64,000 nt of DNA from Sipunculus nudus. Taxonomy: Eukaryota; Annelida; Sipuncula; Golfingiida; Sipunculidae. Below, one piece after another: positions 34,540 through 53,013 of this stretch. The notes beneath the pieces are model-generated. The model worked only from the letters and a program-made list of their open reading frames with translations. It did not search any database and was not told the origin of the DNA. Numbering within the stretch: position 1 is the stretch's first letter; each line of letters starts with the position of its first letter. The translations under genes were made by a program, and so were the position numbers. The DNA is taken from NCBI GenBank assembly GCA_026874595.1, contig CM049321.1:2476479-2540478 (forward strand), read 5' to 3'.

Positions 34540-34800
34540 GTTTCATCTCATTGTTTAGGATTTATCCCGCACCACCCGTCACACAGTCTTCTTATGGTAC
34601 ACAGACACGGTACACGCGGTCTACACGTGTTTTGTACACAGATAACCATAACAGCGTATTAAACAGGTGAGTCGGAGATGGTACGTACGTCCGCGTGCCA
34701 GGCTGATATTGCTGGCAAACTTTTGTATTCAGGCAAAGTAGACTGTAATCGTGAAATGTAAAACATCTGGTATTGCAAATGTTATGTATTTTTAAAGAGA
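34540..34800 (+). repeat. Dispersed repeat R2, 3' part
   Basis: 'ggagatggtacgtacgt...ctgatattgctggcaaac' parallels 'ggagatggtaagtacat...ggatttgctgggaaac' at 7230-7270. The trailing 'tattgcaaatgtt.atgta' also matches 7318. A partial R2 copy. Confidence 0.5.
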
Positions 34801-35257
34801 GTTTCAGCTGGCTACGATTGTTTTGTGCCTCATCCTTTTCCTCTCTTCAAGGGGGACTGCATTGTGTAGCAGAACAATCGACAACGTTTTATATACGAAC
34901 AAACAAGGACAGTGTAAATAACACGATATGTTGGTGCAGCCCTGGTACATTGTTTTGTGTTTGACGACACAGCGTTTAGTGTTACAGACACTACCTGCCT
35001 ACAACTGATTTATCATGCGTTTGGTATGTTTTTAAATTTAAAAGGCAGTGTGGGGTGGTTAGTTTGGATCCGGGACACAAAGTTCCAACCAGTCATTAAT
35101 CAATCTGTAACAACAAACAAGCCATTTATTTCCTACATGCGAAACAGGAAGTTATTCCTACGAATTTACCGATTGTAACGAATAAATGCATAAAATGAGA
35201 GAGAGAAAATATAATAAACAAATAAATGATTTATAGCTAAGTAAAAAAATAATGAAA
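34801..35257. other. Intergenic, no gene seen
   Basis: No coding or repeat signal recognised. Confidence 0.35.
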
Positions 35258-35259
35258 TA

Positions 35260-36036
35260 CAGTAAAACCCCGGAATTACGACCACAAACAGGACCTGGAT
35301 AAAGTGGTCGCATTTTTAGGTGGTTGCCTAAGAGAGCTTTGACTATTAAGGGTCTTTCTGTAGCCCGTCTGGATGTACGCTGTAAACTTTTTTTGTGTTT
35401 TTGACGGGCAAGGCGCCATTTAATATAATTTGGAATTAATGATAATGTTTTCATCACATCTTCACAATAAGACAGAAAATTAAGACAAAACCTTTTGTAA
35501 AATTTTAAGCATTATTAATAAAATAAAGAGAAAAAGTAAAAAAAAAACTTTCCTCAGCCAATAAAGAGTTTCTCAATGGTTAGCCCAATGGTGAGTTAAA
35601 CTTGAACTAATTATATTTTTTATTGACCACTGAGTTAATCAAGGCCGCCTATACACATCATAGATATAATTAACGACAGGCCTCATAAAATGACAAGAAA
35701 CCAAGACGAAAAACCATCTGGGCTGGTGTTATCATTCGTGAACACGCTTTGATCTTTGCCCTGCACTTGTTTCATCTACTTCCCATTATTAATTAGTGAT
35801 TTAATGCGTTAGCTTCCGGCCGACCTTCCGTTACGCATAGCCAGGCAACGATTACTCTGTACCTAGTGGTCGCATAATGAGGTTCATCACCCATTATGAC
35901 CAAAATAAGTGGTTGTAAATCGGAAAAACGAGATGCCCGCTATTCCGAGCTTTAAATATATAAAGACCATGAAAAAAGTGGTAGTAATTTCGAGGTGGTC
36001 GCTATATTGAGGTGGTCGTTAGGCGATTTTTTACTG
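35260..36036. mobile_element. pogo/Tigger-like non-autonomous DNA transposon
   Basis: Bounded by TA on both sides (35258-35259, 36037-36038). The left end is CAGTAAAACCCCGGAATTACG and the right end reverse-complements to CAGTAAAAAATCGCC. Subterminal 'acgaccac'/'gtggtcg' words are repeated at both ends. The CAGTRRAA terminus with TA target is typical of the pogo branch of Tc1/mariner. The 777-bp interior has no transposase. Confidence 0.8.
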
Positions 36037-36693
36037 TAATTGAATATAACCGAGACCATATGCAACAACATATGCTTTAAAGAAATTCACATCTGTAAAG
36101 TATTCCCAAGGCTTTACACCGAACGTAGTGTTTCATCAAATAGAATGTGCAAATAAACTAAATACAAATCTAGTCTTAATTCTAACATTATATATTTTTA
36201 AAAATGAATCTAAATATAGGCGGTACGTGTGTTTGCATATGTGATATGGGATATTGCAAATATCTTTAATATTGTTCTCAATTGGCTCTAGCATGTCATA
36301 TTTAGATACAGTACACATGTAAATACAAAGCCTCTTCTTCATAGTGTTAATAAGATAAAAATATTGCTTCCCTGTGGAACAATGTGTTGTATACAATGCT
36401 CAATAAAGTATTGGAGTCAGAGTATTTTTTTAGTGGCGGTTTTCATTTTAAGCTATACATTAACCTACAAATACATATGCATAATTCCGTTTCGGTTTGG
36501 GTTTACCTTCCATACCTAGACGGCAGCACACGCTTGCTATCAATGCACAAATCAATGGCGTCAATTTATTTTCAAGGGCGGAGGATGACTCGCAGGCCAG
36601 AGAGGGTTACCAAGTTTGGGAAAAACAGTTACATAAACGCATATACAGTGTTACAGGTGTCTCTTTTATTGTGCACTGTTGATATTCTGATTC
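36037..36693. other. Intergenic, possible hAT-MITE end at 36554
   Basis: 'caatggcgtcaatttatttt' at 36554 matches the left end of the hAT-like MITE family, but no right end was found. Overlapping short frames are not supported as genes. Confidence 0.4.
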
Positions 36694-36861
36694 GTGTTAG
36701 GCAGGCCCTGGTTTATTGTGCGTGTTAGGCAGGCCCTGGTTTGTTGTGCGTGTTAGGCAGGCCCTGGTTTGTTGTGCGTGTTAGGCAGGCCCTGGTTTGT
36801 TGTGCGTGTCAGGCAGGCCCTGGTTTGTTGTGCGTGTTAGGCAGGCCCTGGTTTGTTGTGC
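36694..36861. repeat. 28-bp minisatellite, six copies
   Basis: Six head-to-tail units of gtgttaggcaggccctgg + tttgttgtgc. Only two substitutions are visible (a in unit 1, c in unit 5). Because 28 is not a multiple of 3, frames across it cycle through three peptide repeats and are not coding. Confidence 0.95.
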
Positions 36862-37112
36862 GCAGGAGTCTTACATGTGTGTTAGGCCTGCATAGTTCGT
36901 TGCCATGGGAGACGTGCGAATAAGCCTGGACCACGTGTGGGGTCTGAAGTGTAGAAACACAGCGTTCTTTTGTATAGATGTTTCAAGTCTGTTCCTGTAA
37001 CGTGTGTATTGTTCTTTGGAATTTTCCATTCTAGATGTTTCGAGTGAGAAGATATATATAGGGGTATTGTTGTTTTGGAGACCAGAAAGGTAAAACCAGC
37101 GAACACTAAGAG

Positions 37113-37215
37113 TGTTACCTGTGGTAAAGACTTCAGGATTAAAATCTGGTCTCGACAGATTTTAAACTGGGCCAGCCCAGATCAGAATCCTAATCTACCT
37201 CTAGGCTGGCTTCAA
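37113..37215 (-). repeat. Inverted-repeat arm, left (partner at 38965-39045)
   Basis: The reverse complement reads 'gattaggattctgatctggg', then 'ctggcccagtttaaaatc', matching 38982-39025 ('gattaggatactgatctggg', 'taggcccagtttaaaatc'). The arms are about 80 bp and 1.8 kb apart. Confidence 0.7.
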
Positions 37216-37385
37216 TTACACGATATTTACCTAGCTGGCCTTTAATCAATTCAAAGAATTTGTAAAACATTGTAAGTCCATAATAATAAATATTTTATGA
37301 ATTTATTTCATATTCTATGAAAATATCATATTTATTTTGTAATTTTACCTCTTATGTGAAATGGCTAAAATATAATTATAAAATA

Positions 37386-38165
37386 CAGTAGAGCGCCGTT
37401 TTTCCGCAGGCGTCGGGGTACAAGCTTTTTGTTCGTAAAAACGAAAATTCGGATATGCGGACAATGGTCTAGCAGCAAGTTAGTACGACCGTTAAAGATA
37501 AGCTTAATGCCATTTTACCCGAGGAACACGGTTTTTCTTTTCGATATTCGTAACTGACGACCTGGACGTATAACAAATATTGGATTATTGCTGAGCATAA
37601 TTTGCAAAGATCAGTCTAACCTGCTTTAAGGATACGTGCGTGCTCTTTTTTCATCAAATTCACTGGAGGGAAAGGTCAAATAACATTTCCAGGGAACACG
37701 GTCTTTCCTATCGATCTACGTAATTGAAGACCGGGACATTTAGAAGCTGCTCGGGCACAAGCGTTTAATGAATTATACTTCACCAATGCTGATGTGAGTA
37801 AACTGCTCAGTTATTTGGCATGACATCCTGTCCCAAGCCGACGAACTATGCTTGCTTGAGTACAAACGAGGTGTAGTTGATAACACACAAGTGCTCTTGG
37901 ATAAACTGCTCAGTCGCTTGCTAGGGGTACAGGGGACCAAGCGTTGCGGGGCTAGCAGTAGTTTTCACACCTTTGCCCCGGCGACAACTAATTAGGGTCA
38001 CCACTGGACTTGCAGGCCTTGTGATTTGTAATTACAATACTAATTTTAGGTTTTTACATACTTGAAATATATATTTCGGAAATACGAACAAATTTTCGGT
38101 TCCCATTTTTGATTTTCGGAAAAACGAATTTTCGGAAATTCGGCATTCGGATTTATTAGGTACAT
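37386..38165. mobile_element. Probable decayed pogo-like element
   Basis: Begins TACAGTAGAGCGCCG, a pogo-type end, with 'cgaaaattcggatatgcgg' inside and several 'ttcggaaaaacgaattttcgg' words near 38100-38140. The right terminus is not clear. It lies between the inverted arms at 37113 and 38965. Confidence 0.4.
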
Positions 38166-38964
38166 AAATAAGGTTTGTCTTGGCTAATTTGTGTGAATTA
38201 TTAAAATGATCATAATGTATTTAGATAGAACAGTGGGAACAATATTCACCAACTCAGCATTTTAACTATTGAAGGTTGAGAATATTTGTATTGTAGCATT
38301 TAACTATCTTCAATTTAGATTAGTTATCAGTTATTAGATAAGCTTTTTTTAAGTTATTCTCCAATGTGAACCTCCGTCATGTTTGTTACCCTCTGAAATA
38401 AAATTCTAAATCCAATTTTCACGCATGTTCACCTCTATTTTTTAGACTGCCAAATGACAGCAATCATATCATTTTCTTATCTGTGGATTTTCTGCTATTG
38501 AAAATTACAGAAATGGTATCACAAACCTCTCACTATCCCCATGTTAGGGCACAATGTCAAGCTGCTCACCCAAATGAGCATCAAGACTGATAAATTACTT
38601 TTGTTCACTTATAAATGAGGAAAGCTGGTATTTAATTATGCATGCATATATTTAATATTACACATGTAATTCTGATATTCAGAACAGATAATTTTCTCAG
38701 TTGCGTTGAAAATTTTGATACTAAGTCAAGTAGATGTCTCAGAACGGACACATATTCTAAACTGTGATTAATTATGGTAGTTGGTTTAGGTGTAGTTGAT
38801 GTGAACTTGCATGCTTAAAGGATAGATGGAACCAAAGAAGCATATTACATTTGTTCGTTATAGCTTTTTCCTCACCAAAAATATTTTAAGTGATCCTTTT
38901 GTTCCCTTCAAAATGGTGTATCGGAATTAATGTTTACTGTATTATCTGATTTAAGATGATAAAA

Positions 38965-39145
38965 ATCAAGCTAGCCTAAGATTAGATTAGGATACTGATC
39001 TGGGTAGGCCCAGTTTAAAATCAGTCCACCACAGGATTGTTATATTGACTTGCCCAGATAAAAATTCCAATCTGGGCTGGCCAAGTTTAAAATTAGTCCA
39101 CCACAGGATTGTAAACTGAACCAGCCCAGATCCAGAATTTTCCCC
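38965..39145 (+). repeat. Inverted-repeat arm, right, with internal direct doublet
   Basis: The first half (38965-39045) is the partner of 37113-37215. A direct second copy follows at 39060-39140 ('aatctgggctggccaagttt', 'agtccaccacaggattgt'). It runs straight into the LTR-like end at 39161. Confidence 0.7.
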
Positions 39146-39160
39146 TGAGCAATATGTCTT

Positions 39161-39167
39161 CGTAACA
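39161..39167 (+). mobile_element. End of a 5' LTR (CGTAACA) of a TRIM-like element
   Basis: The preceding 'ttttcccctgagcaat.tgtcttcgtaac' repeats the end of the 3' LTR at 39394-39422, so this is the last part of a 5' LTR whose start has been replaced by other repeats. It ends CA, two bases before the primer-binding site. Confidence 0.65.
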
Positions 39168-39169
39168 AA

Positions 39170-39182
39170 TGGGGGCTCGTCC
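39170..39182 (+). other. Primer-binding site complementary to tRNA-Pro
   Basis: TGGGGGCTCGTCC equals the first 13 bases of the classical tRNA-Pro primer-binding site and lies two bases after the LTR end, the normal spacing for LTR retroelements. The next bases diverge from the tRNA complement. Confidence 0.65.
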
Positions 39183-39274
39183 AACGTGACGGTAAAATTT
39201 TGTGTCCCAGGGAATAAGCTCACCAAAGTGTGACTCCTGGGATAATTAGTCTTGTTCTGATAGCAGGACGCTCT

Positions 39275-39422
39275 TAAGAGGGGGTGTGTTACGGGATGAG
39301 ATAAAAGCGGACCGAACTGTCTCGGTCAAAATTTTGGAACGGCTGACTTGTGCGCCACCCACACATGGGTTCGAATCCGGGATCGGCCCAGTATTTTCCC
39401 CTGAACAATTTCTCTTCGTAAC
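39275..39422 (+). mobile_element. Polypurine tract and 3' LTR of a TRIM-like element
   Basis: AAGAGGGGGTG (39276-39286) fits a polypurine tract and is followed by TGTTACGGGATG..., an LTR start. The LTR is about 136 bp and ends CTTCGTAAC, giving terminal inverted repeats TGTTACG/CGTAACA. Only about 90 bp of non-coding sequence separates primer site and polypurine tract, the size class of terminal-repeat retrotransposons in miniature, or an extreme deletion. The LTR also holds GGTTCGAATCC, resembling a pol III B box. A related start is at 15836. Confidence 0.65.
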
Positions 39423-39849
39423 GCAGTTACCGTGGTATATTTATAGGTATAAATAATGGAAAATGTGGAAATTTAGTTTTTTTATCTGTGGGGCCCGGGT
39501 TTTACACACTGCATGCCCCCTCAGTGTGAGATAATCAGCAGAGGTTAACTGATGAAAATTGTAATTACATCGTTTCGAGTTTGTTCCAGCTAATTAATTC
39601 TTCCTTTCAGTGGAAATGTGAAATGCGGTAAGCTGATAAATGAGCTGTACTTAAGAGTACCTTTGCATATATAGGTGCCTGTGTAACCCTATAACTTTAT
39701 TTACGCTGCAGTAGAAGCATTTTTTTTACATACAAGACAATTTTAATTCAATAATCACAGGTTTCCCCCTAACCAAGAGTAGCACTAGCACAAATGATAT
39801 GTGTTTAACTATTTATTTAAAAATGATTGGGCCTATACACCATAACAAG
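39423..39849. other. Intergenic, no gene seen
   Basis: No coding or repeat signal recognised. Confidence 0.35.
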
Positions 39850-40100
39850 ACGGCATGGTCCGATCTTGCCCATGAGCAGTAACTTCAAACAAGGAGAAAT
39901 CACACGAAGAGGAAATACAGATAAACCACTGGTTCAGGTCATACGGCCACCAGGTGGCATGCACTATCTTTATTTTGCATCACTGGACGCGTCCAGTGCA
40001 CGCTTTCCCCCATTTCACTTGTGTGCAGGAGTGAGGAATTTGTTTGGGCGCGAAATATTGGTATATCAAAATATATCAAGGTGAAAACAATATATTTAGT
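39850..40100 (-). repeat. Dispersed repeat R2, minus copy
   Basis: Contains 'gccaccaggtggcatgca', 'tttgcatcactggacgcg' and 'cacttgtgtgcaggag', matching 5920-6000 and, inverted, 60365-60440. Confidence 0.6.
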
Positions 40101-40314
40101 TTTTATTTAAAACACACGTTATGAGAATAGAATCCTTTAAAATGTATTCTGTTTCTTAATATGAAATCACAGCGGGTCAGTCAATTCTGACTACAGACTC
40201 CTGGAAGGAAAGCAAGCACAGTCAGCCACTGTATGCAATCAGACTGATTATATTTTAGAAGGTCGCATGCACAAGTCAGCAACAGTCCGGGAGTTCTTCA
40301 CTGTTGCTCATCTG

Positions 40315-40540
40315 CTGGTTTTGTCGAACTACTGAAGTCACTTTTAGTTTTTGTCAAGGCCAGACCTATCATGTGGCATAGATGCCTCTGGGCTGTACTG
40401 CTTTTGTCTCACAACTGAAATTTTGACCAAGCTTACAATATCATGTGGCTAACAAGGCTCTTGGCTCAACTGGTTTTGTATGACTACTGATGTCACTCTA
40501 AGTTTTGTCCAAGCCAGACCCAGCAAGCCAAATCGCAAGT
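40315..40540. repeat. Diverged tandem repeat, period about 77 bp, about 2.7 units
   Basis: Units start with 'ctggttttgtcgaactactg' (40315), 'ctgcttttgtctcacaactg' (40398) and 'ctggttttgtatgactactg' (40469), each followed by 'ttttgnccaagc'. Confidence 0.65.
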
Positions 40541-41017
40541 CCATTGCTCAAACTAGATGGCTACCTCCTACAAGCGCTGCACCAACTCGGCTCTCTGACA
40601 TTCTTAAGTCTGTGGTCAGCGTACTACCATATCACAGGGCCTTTACATCCAGCCTTGAGGACCCTACTGTAAGGCTCTGCAAGGATGCATTTTAATTCTG
40701 TCATTTTGAAAATGCCTCATGGCTTACAAGTATACAGTTGACACAGACCAGCCTTTATCTTTTCTTGGTAAACTTTCTAACAACACCTACCATGTGCAAG
40801 AAAATTTAGGTTTTACCTCAGCAAATTGGTAAATCCCTCTGCATATCTGAATTTCTAGTTGCCTAAATGCGAGCATGGCTCGCACATTACCACAGCGAAC
40901 TTGTATGCTACCTTGTAATACAAGAAATTACACACAAGCATAGCGACAGATTTTCATTTTGGTGTGCAAGTTCACATGTATTTATTTGAGTGAATGCATC
41001 GATAATTGCCTAGTGTT

Positions 41018-41165
41018 CAGATTATCAGCTGTTTATCACAATATCAATGCAAAAGAGTGGGGGACTGTTGCAGTACATTCCCCAGATGGCTTGTATCACG
41101 ACTCAAGTCGAGCTTACCAGTCCTAAATAAATGCCAACTGAGTCATGTATTCATGGCCAGCCTCC
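41018..41165 (+). repeat. Dispersed repeat R5, plus copy
   Basis: Partner of 30835-30995 (inverted). The frame remains open over the matched region and gives 'STFPRWLVSRLKSSLPV', similar to the other copy. Whether this reflects selection or chance cannot be told from two copies. Confidence 0.6.
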
Positions 41166-42397
41166 TACCTCCTATTGCTGTAACTGTTTCAGGTTTCAAA
41201 GTTCATCATGGTAGTGTTTATTACATACATCTACTCACATAAATACATCCACAGGTTCACTCAAGTGTGGTCTTAGCAGCCAGACTGGTGGTTTTGTAAG
41301 GCAGGTGGTCTTTCAAACAGGTTCCACTTAATATGTATACTACTAATAATAATATATCTGATAATGGGGAAACAACGTAATTAGGCTATCTTGGATGCCC
41401 TGAATGAAATAAACACACACATCCCCTTCTCAATGGTTCAGTAACAACACAACACAAGCTGTATGAAATATGAGGTTTAATGATTCATGATAACTGTGAG
41501 TAATCCTGTTTAACAAAATGAAAATGAGCTTGTATAATAATAATTATAATAATATATGTATATATATATTCAGACATGCATGACAAAGATATAAAATTCA
41601 ATTGTATGAATATTAGGCATACAGTGGGATGCTGCTTGTTGACAATCCAGGAATTTGATCCCCACCATAAAATGTTTGTCCCTGCTGAATTTTTTTATCA
41701 TTCAGCAAATACATCCATCCTCATTGGTCAAAGGAGTGATGATCATTATGAGGTTTCTTTATAAATGTTTTTTATATCAGAGCCCTGGGCATTTACAGTT
41801 TTAGTTTATAAAGTTTCTGATACCCTAAGTGTGGTCCCTCTCCCCTCCCCCAAAAATATTTAGAGCCAAAAGTTTCCTTATTTGGTCAAATAAGAAATGT
41901 TTTGCTATATGTTTCAACCAAGGGTATCAAATTTGAATCTTGCATTTTTTGTCTTCATTTGAACAAGGATATATCACTGATATGATCCTTTACAACTGAA
42001 ATGAATGGCTCCTCTGGTTTGCTAGAACGAAGAGTTTTTAAAGAACTAGAAATTCTTGACATGGTACTCATTAGGGCAGGGACATGTTTATCAGGTCAAA
42101 ATGAGTACATATGATGAAAAATATTGCTTCTAAAAATATTGGCAGGATAGCCTGGTGACCAAATTACTAATGGACCCACCCCAAGCCCATGAGCTCTGAC
42201 TCCTTCTGAGTTTGACACTTAAAAACTTGACATCTGGCATCAAATTCACATTTTTATAGATCATAAATGCTTAAAATAATTCAAGAGGGAAGGAGCAAAA
42301 TTAGATCAGGATATGGAATTACACAATTTTCACTTGTATTCACATTACAGTTAGCCAACCGGTACAAAATTACTCCTGCCCAAAAGTTTTTGATCAT
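41166..42397. other. Intergenic downstream of TMEM41A
   Basis: AT-rich. No gene recognised; the 60-85-codon frames have no domains. Confidence 0.35.
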
Positions 42398-42403
42398 TTT
42401 ATT
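42398..42403 (-). terminator. TMEM41A: Candidate poly(A) signal of TMEM41A
   Basis: AATAAA on the minus strand about 220 bases after the stop codon. Chosen only as the nearest canonical hexamer; transcript data would be needed to confirm it. Confidence 0.35.
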
Positions 42404-42622
42404 AAAGCAGTATTTCAGCATATTACTTTCAGAGGGATATTCCTCACAAATTTTTGGGAATAAAGCTATCCAATTTTTTCTGAAGCCATGCAATCTAAAA
42501 TGTGTTTTTGTTGTCTTAATTTGACACCACATATTAATGCACCACATATTAATTAATGGTTAAAACATTTATACTTTCAGTGTAAAAATAAAATGAGATG
42601 TATATTACACATTAAAACATGA

Positions 42623-49903
<7,281 letters not shown>

Positions 49904-50794
49904 CCTGGATATATATTCTGTTTTGCCACCTGAAGAAAAGTAAACATAATATTTATTCTTATTAAAGCTGTCCATTCATCTATATATATATATTTATGAC
50001 GTTAGGGTAATTTTGGTTGTGAAAAGTTCTTATAAGGTCTTCCTGAAGGATGTATGAACCTGTTTATCAACAACATGTTTGTAAACACAGCAATGTTGAC
50101 AAATGGGAAAAACATGTATCCTAAGATGGTAGGTTGAATATATGCTCAGGTAGAAAGGTCACTTGTTGCAAAACACCATTTTCAAAACTCTGGCTTATCT
50201 GACTTGCTGCCAGATGCCCTTGCTGAATTTGTTTTTATTATTTTGGCGAGCCCCAAAAAATTATAAACATGTTGATATAAACAAAACAAGGAGCCTGTGT
50301 GTGGTGATATCCATGTGTTCTTTCTTATTTTTATGAATGCTCCAAGGGATTACCTTTAAAAAAGGTCAAATAGGTGATTGGGCTCCTTTAATATATATAT
50401 TTATATATTTATATATATTTATATATTTATATACTCTCTTCTGAATAGCAAACAAACTTGCACGTATCATAGAAATGCATATTGGTATGTGTGTAGAAAA
50501 ACTGCCACATTCAAAAGAAACTGGAAATTAAAGTATATTAGACAGAGCATATATTTTGGAAAGTAAAATTATATAATAGGTTACATAATACTCTTGAAAG
50601 TTTTTTTCTGCAGACCGCTGATCAGCATACCCTCCTTATATTTTCATGATGTTCCTCAATAGAAGCATAGCCCACGTTCTAAAGTGGCTCCCAGTTCTGT
50701 AAGTGAGTACGTAAAAACTACATTGCATGTTCAATAATTCAGTAGCAATACTACATTACCAGATTAACTAGTAGCAGTACCGGTATTGTTATTA

Positions 50795-51863
50795 AGGAAG
50801 TGGCTAATACAACCGGCAGGGTGCCGGCAGTTCAGCCCACAGGATATTTCTTGCATCACCTCACAACACAGTAGGCTCAACTACTTTAATTGGGTGACTG
50901 AGGTGTAATATTGTTTGATTACCTTTGATCAAGCAATAAGCTAATCCTTGGATCATTCAGTGTATTTGACATATCCTGAGTTGTTTGTTATCATACACTA
51001 ATTATTTGTTTACTCATAAGCACACTAGTGTACAAACAGTCTTTATGCTTCACACTTGATTAAATTTAATCAAACAATCTGCATATCCTTTGATATGACA
51101 CTCATGAGTTGTTTGTGCTTTCACACAATGTTTGTTTGTTTGCTCACATGCACACCAGTATATAAACAGCTGTTATGCTTCACAGTTAAGCCAAGTTAAT
51201 TTAATACCTTAAATCAAAGAATCTGCATATATCCTTTGATATGACACCTAATGAGTTGTTCATGCTTTCACACACTACCCATTGTCTGCTCATAAGCATA
51301 TATAAACAGCTGATATGCCAGTCAACTTCAGTTCAAATCCTACAGTAACAGTCAATGTGTCCCAGCAAACACTTCACATTTTTTGTGTATATATTTCTTT
51401 TATTGTGATATGGAATAAATATTTAGTATATATACAGTGATCTTTGTTGTTACAATTTGTAAGCTAACTATATTTGCAATTTGTCCCCCCCCCCCCCCAC
51501 ACCCTGTAAATATCACAATTTTTATCACAAAATCTATTCAAAACTACCCTGTAAATATCACAATGTGGACTTTTAATACCTACTCAACATACTTATTCGG
51601 AATTCCTAATTATTACTTATAGACGAGCAAAATATCTAATTTTTTAAGTCAGCTCTGTATTGTCAGCTCATTATCAAAATATAAATAGAAATTATAGATT
51701 ATCACACTGAAATAAAAAAATCATTCATTTGCCAATGACAATGTTAAGCCTGTGCTCTAGACTGCCGACAAGGTCAATTTCCCCTGCCGGCTGTTTAGCC
51801 TGTGGGCTAAACCGCCAGCACCCTGCCGGAGCCGGCACTCTGCCGGCTGGGTAGCCACTTCCT
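50795..51863. mobile_element. 1.07-kb TIR element with TATA-bearing tandem repeats, in TMEM41A 5'UTR intron
   Basis: The ends AGGAAGTGGCTA and TAGCCACTTCCT are inverted, followed inward by GCCGGCA-rich inverted segments ('ccggcagggtgccggc' at 50814 and its counterpart at 51815-51850). The centre (50930-51325) contains three diverged direct repeats of about 150 bp, each with 'gagttgtttgt', 'gctcata.gca' and 'tatataaacagct'-like words. No coding capacity. The flanks share 'ttatta', but an exact target duplication is unclear. Confidence 0.65.
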
Positions 51864-51947
51864 ATTATTAACATTTATTATTTCTATTCATTCGTTTCAT
51901 TCACTGATTTACCAGATTACTGAAATACAGGCTTTATGAAAACTCAC

Positions 51948-52110
51948 CTACTGTTTTTCTGTTGTGATACTATTGTCCTGGTGTTCGGTCAGTTCATCTC
52001 GAGTTTGGGCCACGTAACAATTTAAAACTCGGTTGATGTCGGATGACGTCAGTGGTTAGTAACTGGTGAGCGTCACAAAATCTGTTACCTGGTAATAGAT
52101 GGATGATCGC
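51948..52110 (-). promoter_or_regulatory. TMEM41A: Probable TMEM41A 5'UTR exon and promoter side
   Basis: A strong donor (TAG|gtgagt) at 51948/51947 on the minus strand is the best partner for the acceptor at 49930. The exon's upstream limit is not defined, so 52110 is only a placeholder. CpG and GC increase towards 52000-52450, consistent with a promoter region. Confidence 0.55.
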
Positions 52111-52760
52111 TCGGTCATCAGGTCAGGCCATCTGTCATGAGTGGAACAACGGCTGTTATATTTTCAGGTTTGTAGGGAAGGTCAAGGATGTCGACAGAAA
52201 TTCCTGAAGTTTATGCTGAATAAATTTTCATTTATTTGTTAGCATCTAGTCATATTATTAGTCATTGTACTTTATAGCTCCTGTTTTATAGAAAATTTTA
52301 TTCCCAAGCCGGTCCATTTTCACGCAAATGAATCTTTTTTGGTTTCATTTATGCCACACCGCAGGCGCGATATTTTGCCATTTATTGCTATCACGCCGCA
52401 CGAGAAGATCGAAGAACTAGAGGTGATACTGTCAGATGTCACACTCATTCTGCTCATAGAGGACTGGTGAAGTACACAAGTGAATATTCTGCAGCCTAGT
52501 GAATGGTCATTTCTTAACGTTTATTTTTTTTACGCTGAACCCAATTTAAATCACATTCATTATTTAAATATAAAAGCAATGTAATATTCTCATTAGGTTT
52601 TGTACTTTAATAAAAGTTTAATTAAAACCAGACAGAGACCTACAGAGACTTAGTCAAACAGATAACATTTATTTTAAATTCAATTTATTTCCATGCATTA
52701 ATTTGCAGTTCTTTGTTGTAGCGTAACCTTTCATCCAAGCAATTGGCCACATACAATTTT
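52111..52760. other. Intergenic, left side of the divergent promoter interval
   Basis: No gene recognised. A GC-richer patch with 'ggcgcgatattttgcc' (52372-52387) may belong to a shared or TMEM41A promoter. Confidence 0.4.
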
Positions 52761-52867
52761 ATTTAACGCTCCTATTTAACAAAGAAAACATGGAAAGCGA
52801 TATGGGCCACAATATGATCCTTTAATTTTCAACCCAACATACAATTGGGCCAAATAATAAAGGCCCA
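52761..52867 (-). repeat. Split direct repeat B2 (107 bp)
   Basis: No difference seen from 53202-53308. Starts 'atttaacgctcctattt' and ends 'aaataataaaggccca'. Confidence 0.95.
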
Positions 52868-53013
52868 TCACATCGTTGCACGAGGTAACATAAATACAGG
52901 AAACAAGCAACACATAGCAAAACAACGCAAATAAGTACACCGAAATACGTGAAGTAAACCGACCAGAAGAAAAACAGACACATATCGAAATAAATGGACA
53001 GTGGGTGGGCGGG

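Noticed and set aside
36741-36923. Cys/Val/Arg-rich repeat peptide
   Set aside because: It is produced by a 28-bp minisatellite whose period breaks the frame each unit. Not a protein repeat.
40480-40695. 71-codon frame with moderately coding-like composition
   Set aside because: Overlaps the diverged 77-bp tandem repeat, has no domain and no convincing splice sites.
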